DNA from: Clostridia bacterium
GTDB lineage: Bacteria > Bacillota > Clostridia > Christensenellales > Aristaeellaceae
Direction: 5' to 3'
Length of the DNA: 64,000 nt
NCBI GenBank assembly: GCA_017526525.1
Contig: JAFXRG010000041.1
Span: 36,228-100,227, forward strand
In this document: positions 50,296-59,418 of the stretch, piece after piece
How positions within the stretch are numbered: position 1 is the first letter of the stretch
Layout of the letters: each line of letters opens with the position of its first letter
Notes under the pieces: model-generated
What the model was told of the DNA's origin: nothing
Databases searched by the model: none
Seen by the model: only the letters and a program-made list of their open reading frames with translations
Made by a program: the position numbers and the translations under genes

Positions 50296-52038
50296 ATGAA
50301 CACACTGTATCCGCAGAACAATGCTTCACGGATGGTGACGGACCTGGGCGGCATCTGGGATTTCCGCTTTCAGGGGGACGCGGAATGGCAGCCGATTGCG
50401 GTGCCCGCTTCCTACAATGATCAGAGCCCGGATCCGCGGTTCCGGAATCGTGCCGGAGTGGTGGAATACCGCCGGAAGATTACCTTTCCCGCCTGCTGGA
50501 AGGATCTGCGCGTCTGCCTGCGCTTTGACGCGGTGGCCCACAGTGCCCGGGTTTTGCTGAATGGCCGGGAAATCGCCGTTCACCGGGGAGGCTTCCTGCC
50601 CTTTGAGGTGGAACTGAACGGCCAGATGCAGCCGGGGGAAACGGCGGAGCTGACCGTGGAGGCGGATAACCGGATTAACCATGATACGCTGCCCATCGGC
50701 ACGGAAGGAGATACCGCCTTTTTCGGCTCGGACAATCCGGGGATTCCGGCGGTGGAAGCTGGCAAACGGATGCAGCAGGAGCGGGGCATCAACCGGCCAG
50801 CGTTCGATTTCTTCAACTATACCGGCATCCAGCGTCCGGTCCGGATGACCGCGACGCCTCGGCAGTATATCCGGGATATTACCCTGGTGCCCTCCCTGGA
50901 TGGAGAAGTGCGCTTCAGCGTGGAAACCGGGGGAGCGGAGGGCCCGGTGCGGATTGTGATCCTGGACGACGAAGGAAAGCAGGCGGCAGAAGGAACAGGA
51001 CGGGAGGGCACGCTGCGGATTCCGGATCCGCATCTGTGGGAACCCCGGCCGGGCACGCCGTACCTTTATACCGCCCGGGTGACGTTCGGGGAGGACCTGT
51101 ACGAACTGCCCTTCGGAATCCGGGAAGTGCGGGTGGAGGGCACCCGCTTCCTGTTGAACGGAAAACCTTTCCGGTTCCACGGCCCCTGCAAGCATGAGGA
51201 CAGCCCCTTCCACGGCCGGGGAACCGACCCCTGCCTGAACGTGACGGACATCAACCTTTATCACTGGCTGAATGCAAACTGTTTCCGGACCAGCCATTAT
51301 CCCTATGCGGAGGAAATGTACCAGCTGTGCGACCGGGAAGGAATTGTGATTGTGGACGAAACCCCGGCGGTGGGAATGTGGGCGGATCAAAATTATGGCT
51401 GGAACCTGGCGGACTACCACCGGCAGGTGCTGCAGGACATGATTGCCCGGGACAAAAATCATCCCTGTGTGGTGATGTGGAGCCTGGGGAACGAGCCGGA
51501 CACGGACAGCATGCCGGAGGCGGCCTATGAATACTGGCATCCGCTGTATGAAGCTGCCCACCGGCTGGATCCCCAGAACCGGCCGGTGACGGTGGTCGGA
51601 TGCCAGAACCGCTATGACAAGGACCGGGTGATCTGTTCCATGGATGTGGTGCTGATCAACCGGTATTACGGGTGGTACAATCTTTCCGGAGACCTGGAAG
51701 CCGCCAAATATGCTTTCCGGATCGAACTGGACTGGTGGCAGGAACAGCATAAGCCTCTGATTCTTTCCGAGTACGGCGCGGATACGGTGGCCGGCCTGCA
51801 CGGAGCAGTGGCCGAAATGTTCACCGAGGAGTATCAGGTGGCCTTCTATGAAGCCATCAGCGAATGCCTGGACGAACGGGATTTCGTGATCGGGGAAATG
51901 CCCTGGAATTTTGCCGATTTCGCCACGATGCAGGGCCCCATGCGGGTGGGCGGAAACCGCAAAGGATTATTTACCCGGGACCGCAGGCCCAAGATGGCGG
52001 CCCACTGGTTCCGGGAAAGATGGGGAAAATTCAATTAA
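50296..52038 (+). CDS. uidA: Beta-glucuronidase (GH2)
   Basis: 580 residues, cytoplasmic. MVTDLGGIWDFRF start, jelly-roll, Ig-like domain and TIM barrel. Acid/base Glu400 in SLGNEPDTDS, nucleophile Glu492 in LSEYGAD, and the glucuronide-binding N-x-K motif GGNRKGLFTRDRRPK (Asn554, Lys556). Spacings (92, 62) match E. coli UidA (413, 504, 566, 568). It hydrolyses beta-linked glucuronic acid from imported oligosaccharides. The ATG at 50296 follows GGAGA; open frame further up belongs to GH88 in another frame. Last gene of the operon; hairpin at 52057-52084. Confidence 0.96.
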   Translation: MNTLYPQNNASRMVTDLGGIWDFRFQGDAEWQPIAVPASYNDQSPDPRFRNRAGVVEYRRKITFPACWKDLRVCLRFDAVAHSARVLLNGREIAVHRGGFLPFEVELNGQMQPGETAELTVEADNRINHDTLPIGTEGDTAFFGSDNPGIPAVEAGKRMQQERGINRPAFDFFNYTGIQRPVRMTATPRQYIRDITLVPSLDGEVRFSVETGGAEGPVRIVILDDEGKQAAEGTGREGTLRIPDPHLWEPRPGTPYLYTARVTFGEDLYELPFGIREVRVEGTRFLLNGKPFRFHGPCKHEDSPFHGRGTDPCLNVTDINLYHWLNANCFRTSHYPYAEEMYQLCDREGIVIVDETPAVGMWADQNYGWNLADYHRQVLQDMIARDKNHPCVVMWSLGNEPDTDSMPEAAYEYWHPLYEAAHRLDPQNRPVTVVGCQNRYDKDRVICSMDVVLINRYYGWYNLSGDLEAAKYAFRIELDWWQEQHKPLILSEYGADTVAGLHGAVAEMFTEEYQVAFYEAISECLDERDFVIGEMPWNFADFATMQGPMRVGGNRKGLFTRDRRPKMAAHWFRERWGKFN

Positions 52039-52056
52039 AAAGAGATATGAAAGCAG

Positions 52057-52084
52057 CCGGGCGTCCGCAGCAGCGGACGCCCGG
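52057..52084. terminator. GC-rich hairpin between convergent genes
   Basis: A perfect 12-bp stem (52057-52068 with 52073-52084) with a four-base loop. No clear U tract on the plus side; minus side has CTGCTTTCAT. Probably ends both operons, less efficiently than an ordinary terminator. Confidence 0.6.
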
Positions 52085-52090
52085 AAATGG

Positions 52091-52501
52091 TTAACCGATG
52101 ATTTTTTTCGCGAAGTCCGCAGCGGCCTTCAGGTCTTCCTCATTGGGCCGGCCCTTGTGGACGCCCTTGAACTCTCCGCGGCAGTGGAACTCCCGCTCAT
52201 CCATGGGAATGCCAACGGCATCCGCTTCCGCTTTCACTTTTTTGTAAGTGGAATTCAGCATGGCCGCGGAACCGAAATTGACGATTTTTCCGATTTTGCT
52301 TTTGTCCAGCGACCGGACATATTTTTTTACCTCCGGATCAATGCTGAAGGCATAGTAGGAATTGCCCAGGAACAGAATGTCCACGGGTTCCGAAACCGGG
52401 GTGCTGATGGGGAGCGCTTCCGCGCCGACTGCGGCGGCCACGGCTTCCGCAAGCTTTTTCGTATTGCCTGTTTTGGTGTAGTATCTGACGGCAACTTTCA
52501 T
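52091..52501 (-). CDS. Flavodoxin family protein
   Basis: 136 residues. N-terminal VAVRYYTKTGNTKKLAEAVA is the FMN phosphate loop (T-x-T-G-N-T), then LFLGNSYYAFSIDPEVKKYV and IVNFGSAAMLNSTYKKV. Small flavodoxin-like electron carrier or quinone reductase type. The partner is unknown. AAGGAGGT is seven bases before the ATG. It has no operon partner. Confidence 0.9.
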   Translation of the reverse strand: MKVAVRYYTKTGNTKKLAEAVAAAVGAEALPISTPVSEPVDILFLGNSYYAFSIDPEVKKYVRSLDKSKIGKIVNFGSAAMLNSTYKKVKAEADAVGIPMDEREFHCRGEFKGVHKGRPNEEDLKAAADFAKKIIG

Positions 52502-52618
52502 CTGAGTAACCTCCTTTGTTTTTTTTGCATTTCGCGAACTGTACGGTTTACTTCAGCACGCTGATGTTGTTCAGCGTGTTTCTGACAGATGCCTGATCCG
52601 CAGGGAACGCCTGATCGT

Positions 52619-54100
52619 TTATTCCGCGGGCACATAGGAAGCGAAAAGCTCCAGGTCGGTATCGGGAAGATCCCCGGGCCCGTAAAGGGTGCCGTTTGTG
52701 GCGGCCCATCCTGCAAAACGGCTTCCTTCCCGGAGCGGGGCTTCCGGAAAATCGGATTCGGAAAGCTGTCCGTCAGGAAGCGGAATTTGCGCGGTGGAAA
52801 GATATTCCCCGTCCGCATAGAAATAGACTTCCACCCAGGCTTCCGCCAGGTCCGACTCCAGATGGCTGTTGATCCAGTCAATCCGCTGCCGGAACCAGTT
52901 CCGGATCCGGGCGGCCTGATCCGCCAGGTCATCCTGTTCCAGGGATTCTTCCGCGAAGCCGGCGGCGGCGTTCCGCTCCCAGGCCGGACGGATCTCCTCC
53001 GTCCAGCGGTCGATAACGCCTCCGTCCCGGGCCATGTCCGTCAGGATCGGGCACAGGACGGACCATTCCTCCTTCAGGATTTCCCGGTAAGCGGGACTGA
53101 AGGCCCGCAGATGGTCCAGCCAGGGCATTCGCACCGTATTGAAGCCTTCCGCCGGCGAAGAGGAAGGAAGGGAAAGATCAAAATCCCACAAAGGCCCCCA
53201 GCACAGGCTGTCCCCGGTGGTGTAAAGGTAGGTGCTGGGCGTAAAGGCGCCGTCCCCGTTCATAAAGAACTCTTCGATCCACCAGTACCGGGCGGCGGAG
53301 GACAGGTCCATCAGGCCGGCACAGGGGAGGCCGGAGGCATTTTCCGGAACCTCCGCATAGACCGCATCCTCCACCTGCTGCAGAAATGCCTGCAGGCTTT
53401 CTTTCTGCTTCGCATCCGCGACGGGATCGGAGGGGTCGTCGCTGGCAAAAACCGGATCCTCGCAGAGGAAGCGGATGCCGCGGGAGGTTGAAACGATGTT
53501 TTCCTCCGCTTCGTCCTCATCGGGACTCATGGAAAGAAGGAAATCATCGTCGCCGATATGAACCCGGTTTTTGCCCTTCCGGATCTGCTGGCTGAGCACA
53601 TAGCAGCCCTGGTATTCATCATTGACATACAGTTCCACGGGAACCATTTTGGGCGTGTACGGAAGGCCGAAGGCACGGCCGGCATAGGACATCAGCCGGT
53701 TGCGGAGCAGGGAGCCGTCGATGGCGTCGGCCAGCAGCACCCAGTGCTTTCCGGAACTCATTCCCAGCAGGTCCGCTCCGCTTTGAAGCTTGAGCTTGAA
53801 GGGCTTTTTCCGGTTCAGCCAGGTGGAGTTGCCCCGGCCGCGAAGATAGGCAAGGGGCAGGGATTCCAGACTTTCCGCCCCGCCGAATTCGCCGCGCCAA
53901 TCTTCCGGAACACGAAGACTGAGGCTGCCGCCTTTCGCCCGGTATGAATGATCCGGGCTTTCCAGAACGAGGCGGAAGGCCTCCGGATCCACGGTCAGGC
54001 AGAGGGACGGAAGCCCGCTGTCTTCGGCAGAAGCCGGCAGGCAGGCCGAAAGCAGGCAGAGCAGCACGGAAAGAAAAAGGATAAAAGGGTTTTTTTTCAT
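52619..54100 (-). CDS. Secreted CotH-type kinase-like protein
   Basis: About 493 residues. Signal peptide (MKKNPFILFLSVLLCLLSAC region). CotH domain at about 30-400: YLRGRGNSTWLNRKKPFKLKL, HWVLLADAIDGSLLRNRLMSY, VPVELYVNDEYQGCYVLSQQI and the acidic active region GPLWDFDLSLPSS. CotH proteins are atypical kinases that modify spore coat or surface proteins; here the protein is secreted. The C-terminus (about 430-493; YFYADGEYL, then FAGWAATNGTLYGP) resembles an InlB/Listeria-Bacteroides beta repeat, which suggests surface attachment. Three starts are possible: ATG 54112, GTG 54103 and ATG 54100. The 54100 ATG has better spacing from GGAGGA. Confidence 0.87.
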   Translation of the reverse strand: MKKNPFILFLSVLLCLLSACLPASAEDSGLPSLCLTVDPEAFRLVLESPDHSYRAKGGSLSLRVPEDWRGEFGGAESLESLPLAYLRGRGNSTWLNRKKPFKLKLQSGADLLGMSSGKHWVLLADAIDGSLLRNRLMSYAGRAFGLPYTPKMVPVELYVNDEYQGCYVLSQQIRKGKNRVHIGDDDFLLSMSPDEDEAEENIVSTSRGIRFLCEDPVFASDDPSDPVADAKQKESLQAFLQQVEDAVYAEVPENASGLPCAGLMDLSSAARYWWIEEFFMNGDGAFTPSTYLYTTGDSLCWGPLWDFDLSLPSSSPAEGFNTVRMPWLDHLRAFSPAYREILKEEWSVLCPILTDMARDGGVIDRWTEEIRPAWERNAAAGFAEESLEQDDLADQAARIRNWFRQRIDWINSHLESDLAEAWVEVYFYADGEYLSTAQIPLPDGQLSESDFPEAPLREGSRFAGWAATNGTLYGPGDLPDTDLELFASYVPAE

Positions 54101-54230
54101 CACGGAAATCATTCCTCCGGGAAAGAAAGATCAGGACGGGAACCCGGCATCCGGGCCGGAGCGGTTCGGGAAGAACCGCGGAGATTATCATACCATATCT
54201 GCCCCGGCAGGAAAAGAACCGGAAAGCAAC

Positions 54231-54259
54231 TTGCGGCAGGCGCGGTTTTATGTCATACT
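54231..54259 (+). promoter_or_regulatory. Weak promoter candidate for the GH51 gene
   Basis: TTGCGG (54231-54236), 17 bases, CATACT (54254-54259), 42 bp before the start. Neither box is strong. Confidence 0.3.
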
Positions 54260-54301
54260 TTGCGGGAAGAGCGGACCACTAAAGCTGAACAGGAGGAACC
54301 T

Positions 54302-56758
54302 ATGAGCAGAGTTCAGATCCATACAAAGGAAATACGTTTTCCCACGGCCCCGGATCTTTACGGCCTTTTCTTTGAGGACATCAGCCGCGCGGGAGACGGC
54401 GGGCTTTATCCGGAAATGCTGCGCAACCGCTCCTTTGAAGATTCACTGATTCCCGAGGGGTGCGTAACGAAGGACAACGGCCGGACCTTTGTTTCACCCA
54501 CCGGCTGGATCGATGAATTCAACAATGGGGAAGGAATGAACCAGTGGGTGGAGAACAACCGGGTGATTCCGACGCCGGTTCCCGCCTGGTACAGCGACCA
54601 GGCGGAAATGACGCTGGATCCGGAAGATGTTCTGAACCCTGCGAGGAAAACCTCCCTGCGGGTGAAGTTCAGCGCCGGGGGGAGTATCCGGAACATCGGT
54701 TTTGGCGGCATTCCCCAGGAAAAAGGGAAAACATACCGTTTCTTTATGTTTGCGAAGACGGACCGGGAAACGGTGCTGAGGCTGTCCGTTGAAAAGGAAG
54801 GCCGGGAATCCGCTTCTGCCGGGATCGGACTCCGGGGCGGGGAGTGGACCCGGTACGACGCGGAGCTGACTGCTTCCGAAACCATGCAGGATGCGGTTTT
54901 CCGCATCCGGTGCGACGGGGAAGCGACCGTGCGGTTCGGATTTACGTCGCTGATGCCTGCGGAGACCTTCATGGGACACGGGCTTCGGAAGGACCTGGCG
55001 GAAAAGCTCCGGGATATTCATCCTGCGTTTCTGCGCTTTCCGGGCGGCTGCATTGTGGAAGGCTTTACCATGGAAACCGTATGGTATTTTCGCAATACCG
55101 TGGGTCCTGCCTGGGAACGTCCGTCCCACTGGCTGCTGTGGCATTACCGCACCACCAACGGCCTGGGCTTTCATGAATATCTCCAGCTGTGCGAAGACCT
55201 TCAGGTGGCCCCGCTGTATGTCTGCAACTGCGGGATGACCTGCCAGGGACGCAATCCCCGGTACTTCAGCGAGGAAGAACAGGCAGACATGCTGGAGGAT
55301 ATCCTGAACGCGCTGGAATATGCGCTGGGACCGGCGGATTCCCGCTGGGGCGCGGTACGGGCCCGCATGGGGCATGAGGCGCCTTTCCGGCTGGATTACC
55401 TGGAAATCGGCAACGAGAACTGGGGTTCCGAATATGAATGGCGCTTCGACGCGATTAAAAAAGCCGTGCACGAGCGGTATCCCGGCATCACCTTTATTGC
55501 CAACGACCGGGGACGCGGCCGGAAGCTTGAAGCGGAGATCGCGGATGATCACTATTACAACATGCCGGAATTTTTTGCGGAAGGCATTACCCGGTACGAC
55601 CATTATGACCGGAAAGACGCGGACGTATTCGTCGGGGAGTTTTCCGTGAACCAGACCTATGAAGGGCAGCTGCGGGCAGCCATTGCCGAGGCGATGTTCA
55701 TGGTAGGCTTCGAACGCAACCAGGACAAAGTCCGGCTGGCCTCCTACGCGCCGCTGTTTCAGCATGTACGGTACGGTTCCTGGTTTCCCAACCTGGTTAT
55801 TTACGATAACTGCCGGAGCTTTGCCATTCCGACCTACTATGCATGGCGGCTTTTCGGAGGAAACCGCGGCAGCCACGTGGCGGCTTCCACGGAGGAGGTC
55901 GGAAAGATTCCCTACGACATTCACGGCCTGCCGGCGCTTTCCGGAGACGACGGCATCCGGTACCGGAACCTTCGCTGGAACGGACAGGCTGTCCGGCCTT
56001 CCCGATGCATTCTGGCGGAAACGGAGGAAACCGGGGACGGGGAGATCCGGGTTTTCCGGAAGAAGGAAGAGGGAATGCCGGACTTCTCCTTCAAGGTGTA
56101 CCCCCTGGTGACGCTGGGGGAGGACCAGGAATGCCGGCAGGGCGTTTTTGAAGCGGACGTGTTCTGTGAGGAGGGAAAGGATATCGCGCTGGGAATCCTG
56201 GTTTCCCCGAAACCCCTTTCCTACTATGACCGGAATAACCCGAATCCATGCGATCCCTGGAGCATGCGCTTCCTGGAAGTCTCCAGGTGGATTCTGTCCG
56301 GCGGACGGTCCTGGGTGGCCCGGGACAGCTTTCCGCCGGTGCCGGTTTCGGAGCCCCGGCAGGTACGCTTGAGGATGAACGCCTTCAATCATCTGAAATA
56401 TACTGTCTCGGACCATGCGGTGACGATGGAGGTCAACGGGGAGATCATTGACACGGCGGAGCTGCCGGTCTATCCGGCTATGGGCACGGTGGCCACGGTG
56501 ACCGCGGAAGAGGTGTTCGTCAAGATCGTGAACTTCAGCGAAAACGCCGAGCCGGTGGAAATTACGCTGGACTGCGGCGTGGAACCGGAGTATACCGTCG
56601 GCCTGCTGACCGGAGACGCCGAGGCGGAAAACAGCCTGGAAGATCCGGAACATGTTCACGATGTGACGCTTCATCTGTCCGGTGCTTCCTCGTGCTTTAC
56701 CTATACGGCTCCTCCGCTGTCGGTCAATATCCTGAAACTGACAAGGAAAAAAGACTGA
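54302..56758 (+). CDS. GH51 alpha-L-arabinofuranosidase with N-terminal carbohydrate-binding region
   Basis: 818 residues, no signal peptide. The N-terminal part (about 80-220) is a beta-sandwich CBM-like region, then the TIM barrel: LRFPGGCIVEGF, acid/base Glu372 in EIGNENWGSEYE, nucleophile Glu446 in VFVGEFSVNQTY, and PTYYAWRLFGGNRG, ending with a GH51-type beta-sandwich domain. It removes terminal alpha-L-arabinofuranose from arabinan, arabinoxylan or arabinogalactan oligosaccharides. AGGAGGAACCT precedes the ATG; frame upstream has no binding site. Independent of the operon at 42-52 kb, but it fits plant or gum glycans with glucuronic acid and arabinose. Confidence 0.95.
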   Translation: MSRVQIHTKEIRFPTAPDLYGLFFEDISRAGDGGLYPEMLRNRSFEDSLIPEGCVTKDNGRTFVSPTGWIDEFNNGEGMNQWVENNRVIPTPVPAWYSDQAEMTLDPEDVLNPARKTSLRVKFSAGGSIRNIGFGGIPQEKGKTYRFFMFAKTDRETVLRLSVEKEGRESASAGIGLRGGEWTRYDAELTASETMQDAVFRIRCDGEATVRFGFTSLMPAETFMGHGLRKDLAEKLRDIHPAFLRFPGGCIVEGFTMETVWYFRNTVGPAWERPSHWLLWHYRTTNGLGFHEYLQLCEDLQVAPLYVCNCGMTCQGRNPRYFSEEEQADMLEDILNALEYALGPADSRWGAVRARMGHEAPFRLDYLEIGNENWGSEYEWRFDAIKKAVHERYPGITFIANDRGRGRKLEAEIADDHYYNMPEFFAEGITRYDHYDRKDADVFVGEFSVNQTYEGQLRAAIAEAMFMVGFERNQDKVRLASYAPLFQHVRYGSWFPNLVIYDNCRSFAIPTYYAWRLFGGNRGSHVAASTEEVGKIPYDIHGLPALSGDDGIRYRNLRWNGQAVRPSRCILAETEETGDGEIRVFRKKEEGMPDFSFKVYPLVTLGEDQECRQGVFEADVFCEEGKDIALGILVSPKPLSYYDRNNPNPCDPWSMRFLEVSRWILSGGRSWVARDSFPPVPVSEPRQVRLRMNAFNHLKYTVSDHAVTMEVNGEIIDTAELPVYPAMGTVATVTAEEVFVKIVNFSENAEPVEITLDCGVEPEYTVGLLTGDAEAENSLEDPEHVHDVTLHLSGASSCFTYTAPPLSVNILKLTRKKD

Positions 56759-56766
56759 GAACGGGT

Positions 56767-56796
56767 GCAAAAAAACTCCTTCGCTGTGAAGGAGTT
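56767..56796. terminator. Bidirectional intrinsic terminator
   Basis: A 9-bp stem (56774-56782 with 56788-56796) with a five-base loop. Seven As on the left give T7 for the minus-strand gene that ends at 56825; on the plus side ATTT follows. Confidence 0.8.
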
Positions 56797-56824
56797 ATTT
56801 GCATCCAGGGTCCGCGGATAAAAT

Positions 56825-58297
56825 TTACAGCTCTGAAGAAACAGGTTCGGTTTTCAGCTGTTTCAGCTGATTTTTCCGTTCATACATCAGCTTGTCGGCA
56901 CGCCGGAACGTATCCTGCAGCTGCATGTCCCCGGGCTCATAATCCGCCATGCCCGCGGCAATGACAGGACCGCCGGAACAGTTGTTTTCGTCGGTTTTCC
57001 TGTTCAGCTCCTCAAAAATCTCTTCTCTCCGGTCATAATCCGCTCCCTGCAGGAACACCGCAAACTCGTCCCCTCCGATCCGGTAAACCGGGCTGTGGTC
57101 ATACAACGAACAGATCAGGTGGCTTGCATCCCGGATCAGCCGGTCCCCTTCGTCGTGGCCTTTTGTATCATTCACCTTCTTCAGGCCGTTCAGGTCGCAG
57201 ACCACCAGCGCAAAGGGGCTTGCGGAACCGCTTTGGAGGCCGGCATTCACCGCGGCTTCCTTCTGTGAATAGGCGTATTTGTTTCCGACGCCGGTGAGTG
57301 AATCCCGGACCGCAATGGTTCGCTGCTGCTCCAGCAAGGCCGTGGATTTGCGCCGCTGCTGAAGCGCAAACAGGAAGAAGAAGGTCAGCAGGGACAGCAG
57401 GGTCACCAGAATCTGGATGGTGCTTCGCAGGATCGTCTGATCCTTGATTCCGGCAATCTTGTCATAAATCAGGTTTTCGGGAATCAGCACGGTAAACATC
57501 CAGTCCGCGTCCGGAATCGGGGAATAATACAGGATCTGCTTGTTTCCGGAATGCATAAAATGCACTTCTCCGGCTTCTTCGTTCGTAAACTGCCCGGACA
57601 GGACGGTCCACTGATCCCCAGTGAGATATGTGCGCATTTCCTGGATCAGATTGGATTTTTTCCCCACAGGACCAAAATCCAGGCCGGTGAGGTTTACGCC
57701 GTTCCGGTAATAAAGGCTGAAGTGCGTTCCGTTGTCTTCCGTGTCGAAGGCCAGCAGGCTGACGATGTCTTCCATTTTGATTTCGATGAAGCAGGTTTTC
57801 AGCTTTTTTCCCAGGAAGGTACGATCATGAATCGGAACAGCCTGGCAGATCTGCTTTCCTGCGCCGTAGACGCTGGAAGTGGTGATGGTCATCTTGCCGG
57901 CCTGGTCCCCGGACAGGAACTCATAGCGGCTTCCGCCCATATAGGTAGTCTGCTTCGTGTAGACCACATTGTCTTCATCAACGACGGCGAAAAGGCCCAG
58001 CCCGTAAAGCGATTCCACATTGCCGATATACTGCCTCAGGGCATCCTGAGAAGAAAGCACCCGGTCGTCCATCAGGTCAACGGCACGCTGCATCTGTTCC
58101 GCCTGCGATTCAAAGAAGCGGGAAACAACCTGGCTTCTGCGCCCCGCCAGCTCTTCCAGGTAGAAGGTGCTGACGGTGCTGACCGCCTGATCCGTAGCGT
58201 TCCGGGCTCCGGCAGACATCCACAGGGTTGCAGCGGTGATAACCAGGATTACCAGCAGGATACCGATCACCGCCAAATAAGGAAAAGAACGTTTCAT
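56825..58297 (-). CDS. Membrane sensor diguanylate cyclase (dCache-GGDEF)
   Basis: 490 residues. Membrane helix 1 at about 5-27, an extracellular sensor of about 280 residues (dCache-like, with LYGLGLFAVVDEDNVVY and AVPIHDRTFLGKKLKTCFIEIKM), membrane helix 2 at about 311-331, then a GGDEF domain (about 345-480) with DSLTGVGNKYAYSQ, DLNGLKKVNDTKGH, YRIGGDEFAVFL and ADKLMYERKN. Motifs are canonical. It should make cyclic di-GMP when an outside ligand binds. Its gene lies 21 bases downstream of a secreted sugar-binding-protein gene with no ABC permease; the binding protein may deliver the ligand to the sensor. Promoter at 59419-59447 serves both. Confidence 0.92.
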   Translation of the reverse strand: MKRSFPYLAVIGILLVILVITAATLWMSAGARNATDQAVSTVSTFYLEELAGRRSQVVSRFFESQAEQMQRAVDLMDDRVLSSQDALRQYIGNVESLYGLGLFAVVDEDNVVYTKQTTYMGGSRYEFLSGDQAGKMTITTSSVYGAGKQICQAVPIHDRTFLGKKLKTCFIEIKMEDIVSLLAFDTEDNGTHFSLYYRNGVNLTGLDFGPVGKKSNLIQEMRTYLTGDQWTVLSGQFTNEEAGEVHFMHSGNKQILYYSPIPDADWMFTVLIPENLIYDKIAGIKDQTILRSTIQILVTLLSLLTFFFLFALQQRRKSTALLEQQRTIAVRDSLTGVGNKYAYSQKEAAVNAGLQSGSASPFALVVCDLNGLKKVNDTKGHDEGDRLIRDASHLICSLYDHSPVYRIGGDEFAVFLQGADYDRREEIFEELNRKTDENNCSGGPVIAAGMADYEPGDMQLQDTFRRADKLMYERKNQLKQLKTEPVSSEL

Positions 58298-58318
58298 TGC
58301 TATGCTATCCCTCAGTTC

Positions 58319-59374
58319 TTAAAGCTCGCCGTACAGCAGCTCCAGCATTTGCTGCGCATCCTCCTGATAGATTATGGTTGTAATTTCCTCTGTTTTTTCC
58401 GGGTACAGGGTTCCGGGAAGACATCCGTCTGCCACCCGGACCGCCACCTGCACTGTATCAAAACCAATGGAAAAACAATCCTGAATCCCCAGGCAGTAGA
58501 TGACGCCTTCATTCAGATAACGCAGCGCTTCGCGGTCATGATCCATTCCGACGATAACCACGCTGCGTCCCGTTTCCTGCACAGCCCGGGCGGCGCCTAC
58601 CGGATTGCTCATATTGCAGCAGACGATGCCGGCAAGATCTTCATGCTGCTGCAGGATCGTCAGCGTCAGGCCGCGGGCCAGGTCGATGCTGTCCTGGTCG
58701 TATTCTTCCGCGACGATTTCCATTTCCGGATAGCGGGCGACGGTATCCCGGACACCTTTTGCACGGTCTTCATGACACGGGGCACCATGGGTTCCCACCA
58801 GCACCGCGATTTTTCCCTTTCCGCCCAGCTTTTTACAAAGAGCTTCCGCCAGCTGGGCACCGTCCTCATAGTTGTGCGTGTTTCCCACATACGCGATCCG
58901 GCGGCAACCCGGCCCCGCATCGGAGCTGGAGAAGGTCATGACGCGGATTCCTTTTTCCGCCATTTCATTCAGCACCGGCGTGATGATTTCCTCATCCGCC
59001 ACATCCACGCCGATGACGTCGTAGCTGCCGCCTGCCGCCTCTTCCAGCCGGCGGATCTGATCTTCCGCGGAAGCTGTCACGGGGGCCATGTATTCGTAGC
59101 TGATGGTGATGCCCCTGGCCGCGTACTGCTGCTGCGCCTCTTCCATCCCCATGGCTACGGCGTCCCACCAGGCATGAACAGTTTTATAGGTGAAATAGAA
59201 ATTGTAATGATCTTTGGCCGGTTGATAGCCATCCAGAGACCGGTTAAAGTGAACCGGCATTCCGGGGTCTTTTGCGGCGCTGCTTTCGGCAGAAGCCGGC
59301 AAGGGAAACACTCCGACCAGGAAAAAAAGTCCCAGAACCAGAATCAGGCTGCCTTTGAGTTTCCGATGCTTCAT
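58319..59374 (-). CDS. Secreted sugar-binding protein (Peripla_BP_4 / ribose-type)
   Basis: 351 residues. Signal peptide at 1-28 (MKHRKLKG, hydrophobic core, ASA-ES); no lipobox Cys. The fold is the RbsB/LacI-type periplasmic-binding domain: MPVHFNRSLDGYQPA, ISYEYMAPVTASAEDQIRRLEEAAGGSYDVIGVDVADEE, GCRRIAYVGNTHNYEDGAQLAEALCKKL, RSVVIVGMDHDREALRYLNEG. It has no transport genes around it and is followed by the dCache-GGDEF gene, so it is more likely to act in sensing than in uptake. Confidence 0.9.
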   Translation of the reverse strand: MKHRKLKGSLILVLGLFFLVGVFPLPASAESSAAKDPGMPVHFNRSLDGYQPAKDHYNFYFTYKTVHAWWDAVAMGMEEAQQQYAARGITISYEYMAPVTASAEDQIRRLEEAAGGSYDVIGVDVADEEIITPVLNEMAEKGIRVMTFSSSDAGPGCRRIAYVGNTHNYEDGAQLAEALCKKLGGKGKIAVLVGTHGAPCHEDRAKGVRDTVARYPEMEIVAEEYDQDSIDLARGLTLTILQQHEDLAGIVCCNMSNPVGAARAVQETGRSVVIVGMDHDREALRYLNEGVIYCLGIQDCFSIGFDTVQVAVRVADGCLPGTLYPEKTEEITTIIYQEDAQQMLELLYGEL

Positions 59375-59418
59375 GCTGCGCGTTCCCCTCTTTTTTTATA
59401 TCAACCGGTATCCTGTTT

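Noticed and set aside
52557-52578. Hairpin CACGCTGA/TCAGCGTG as terminator of the CotH gene
   Set aside because: No U tract on the minus strand after it; it may be a small operator instead, but there is too little to call.
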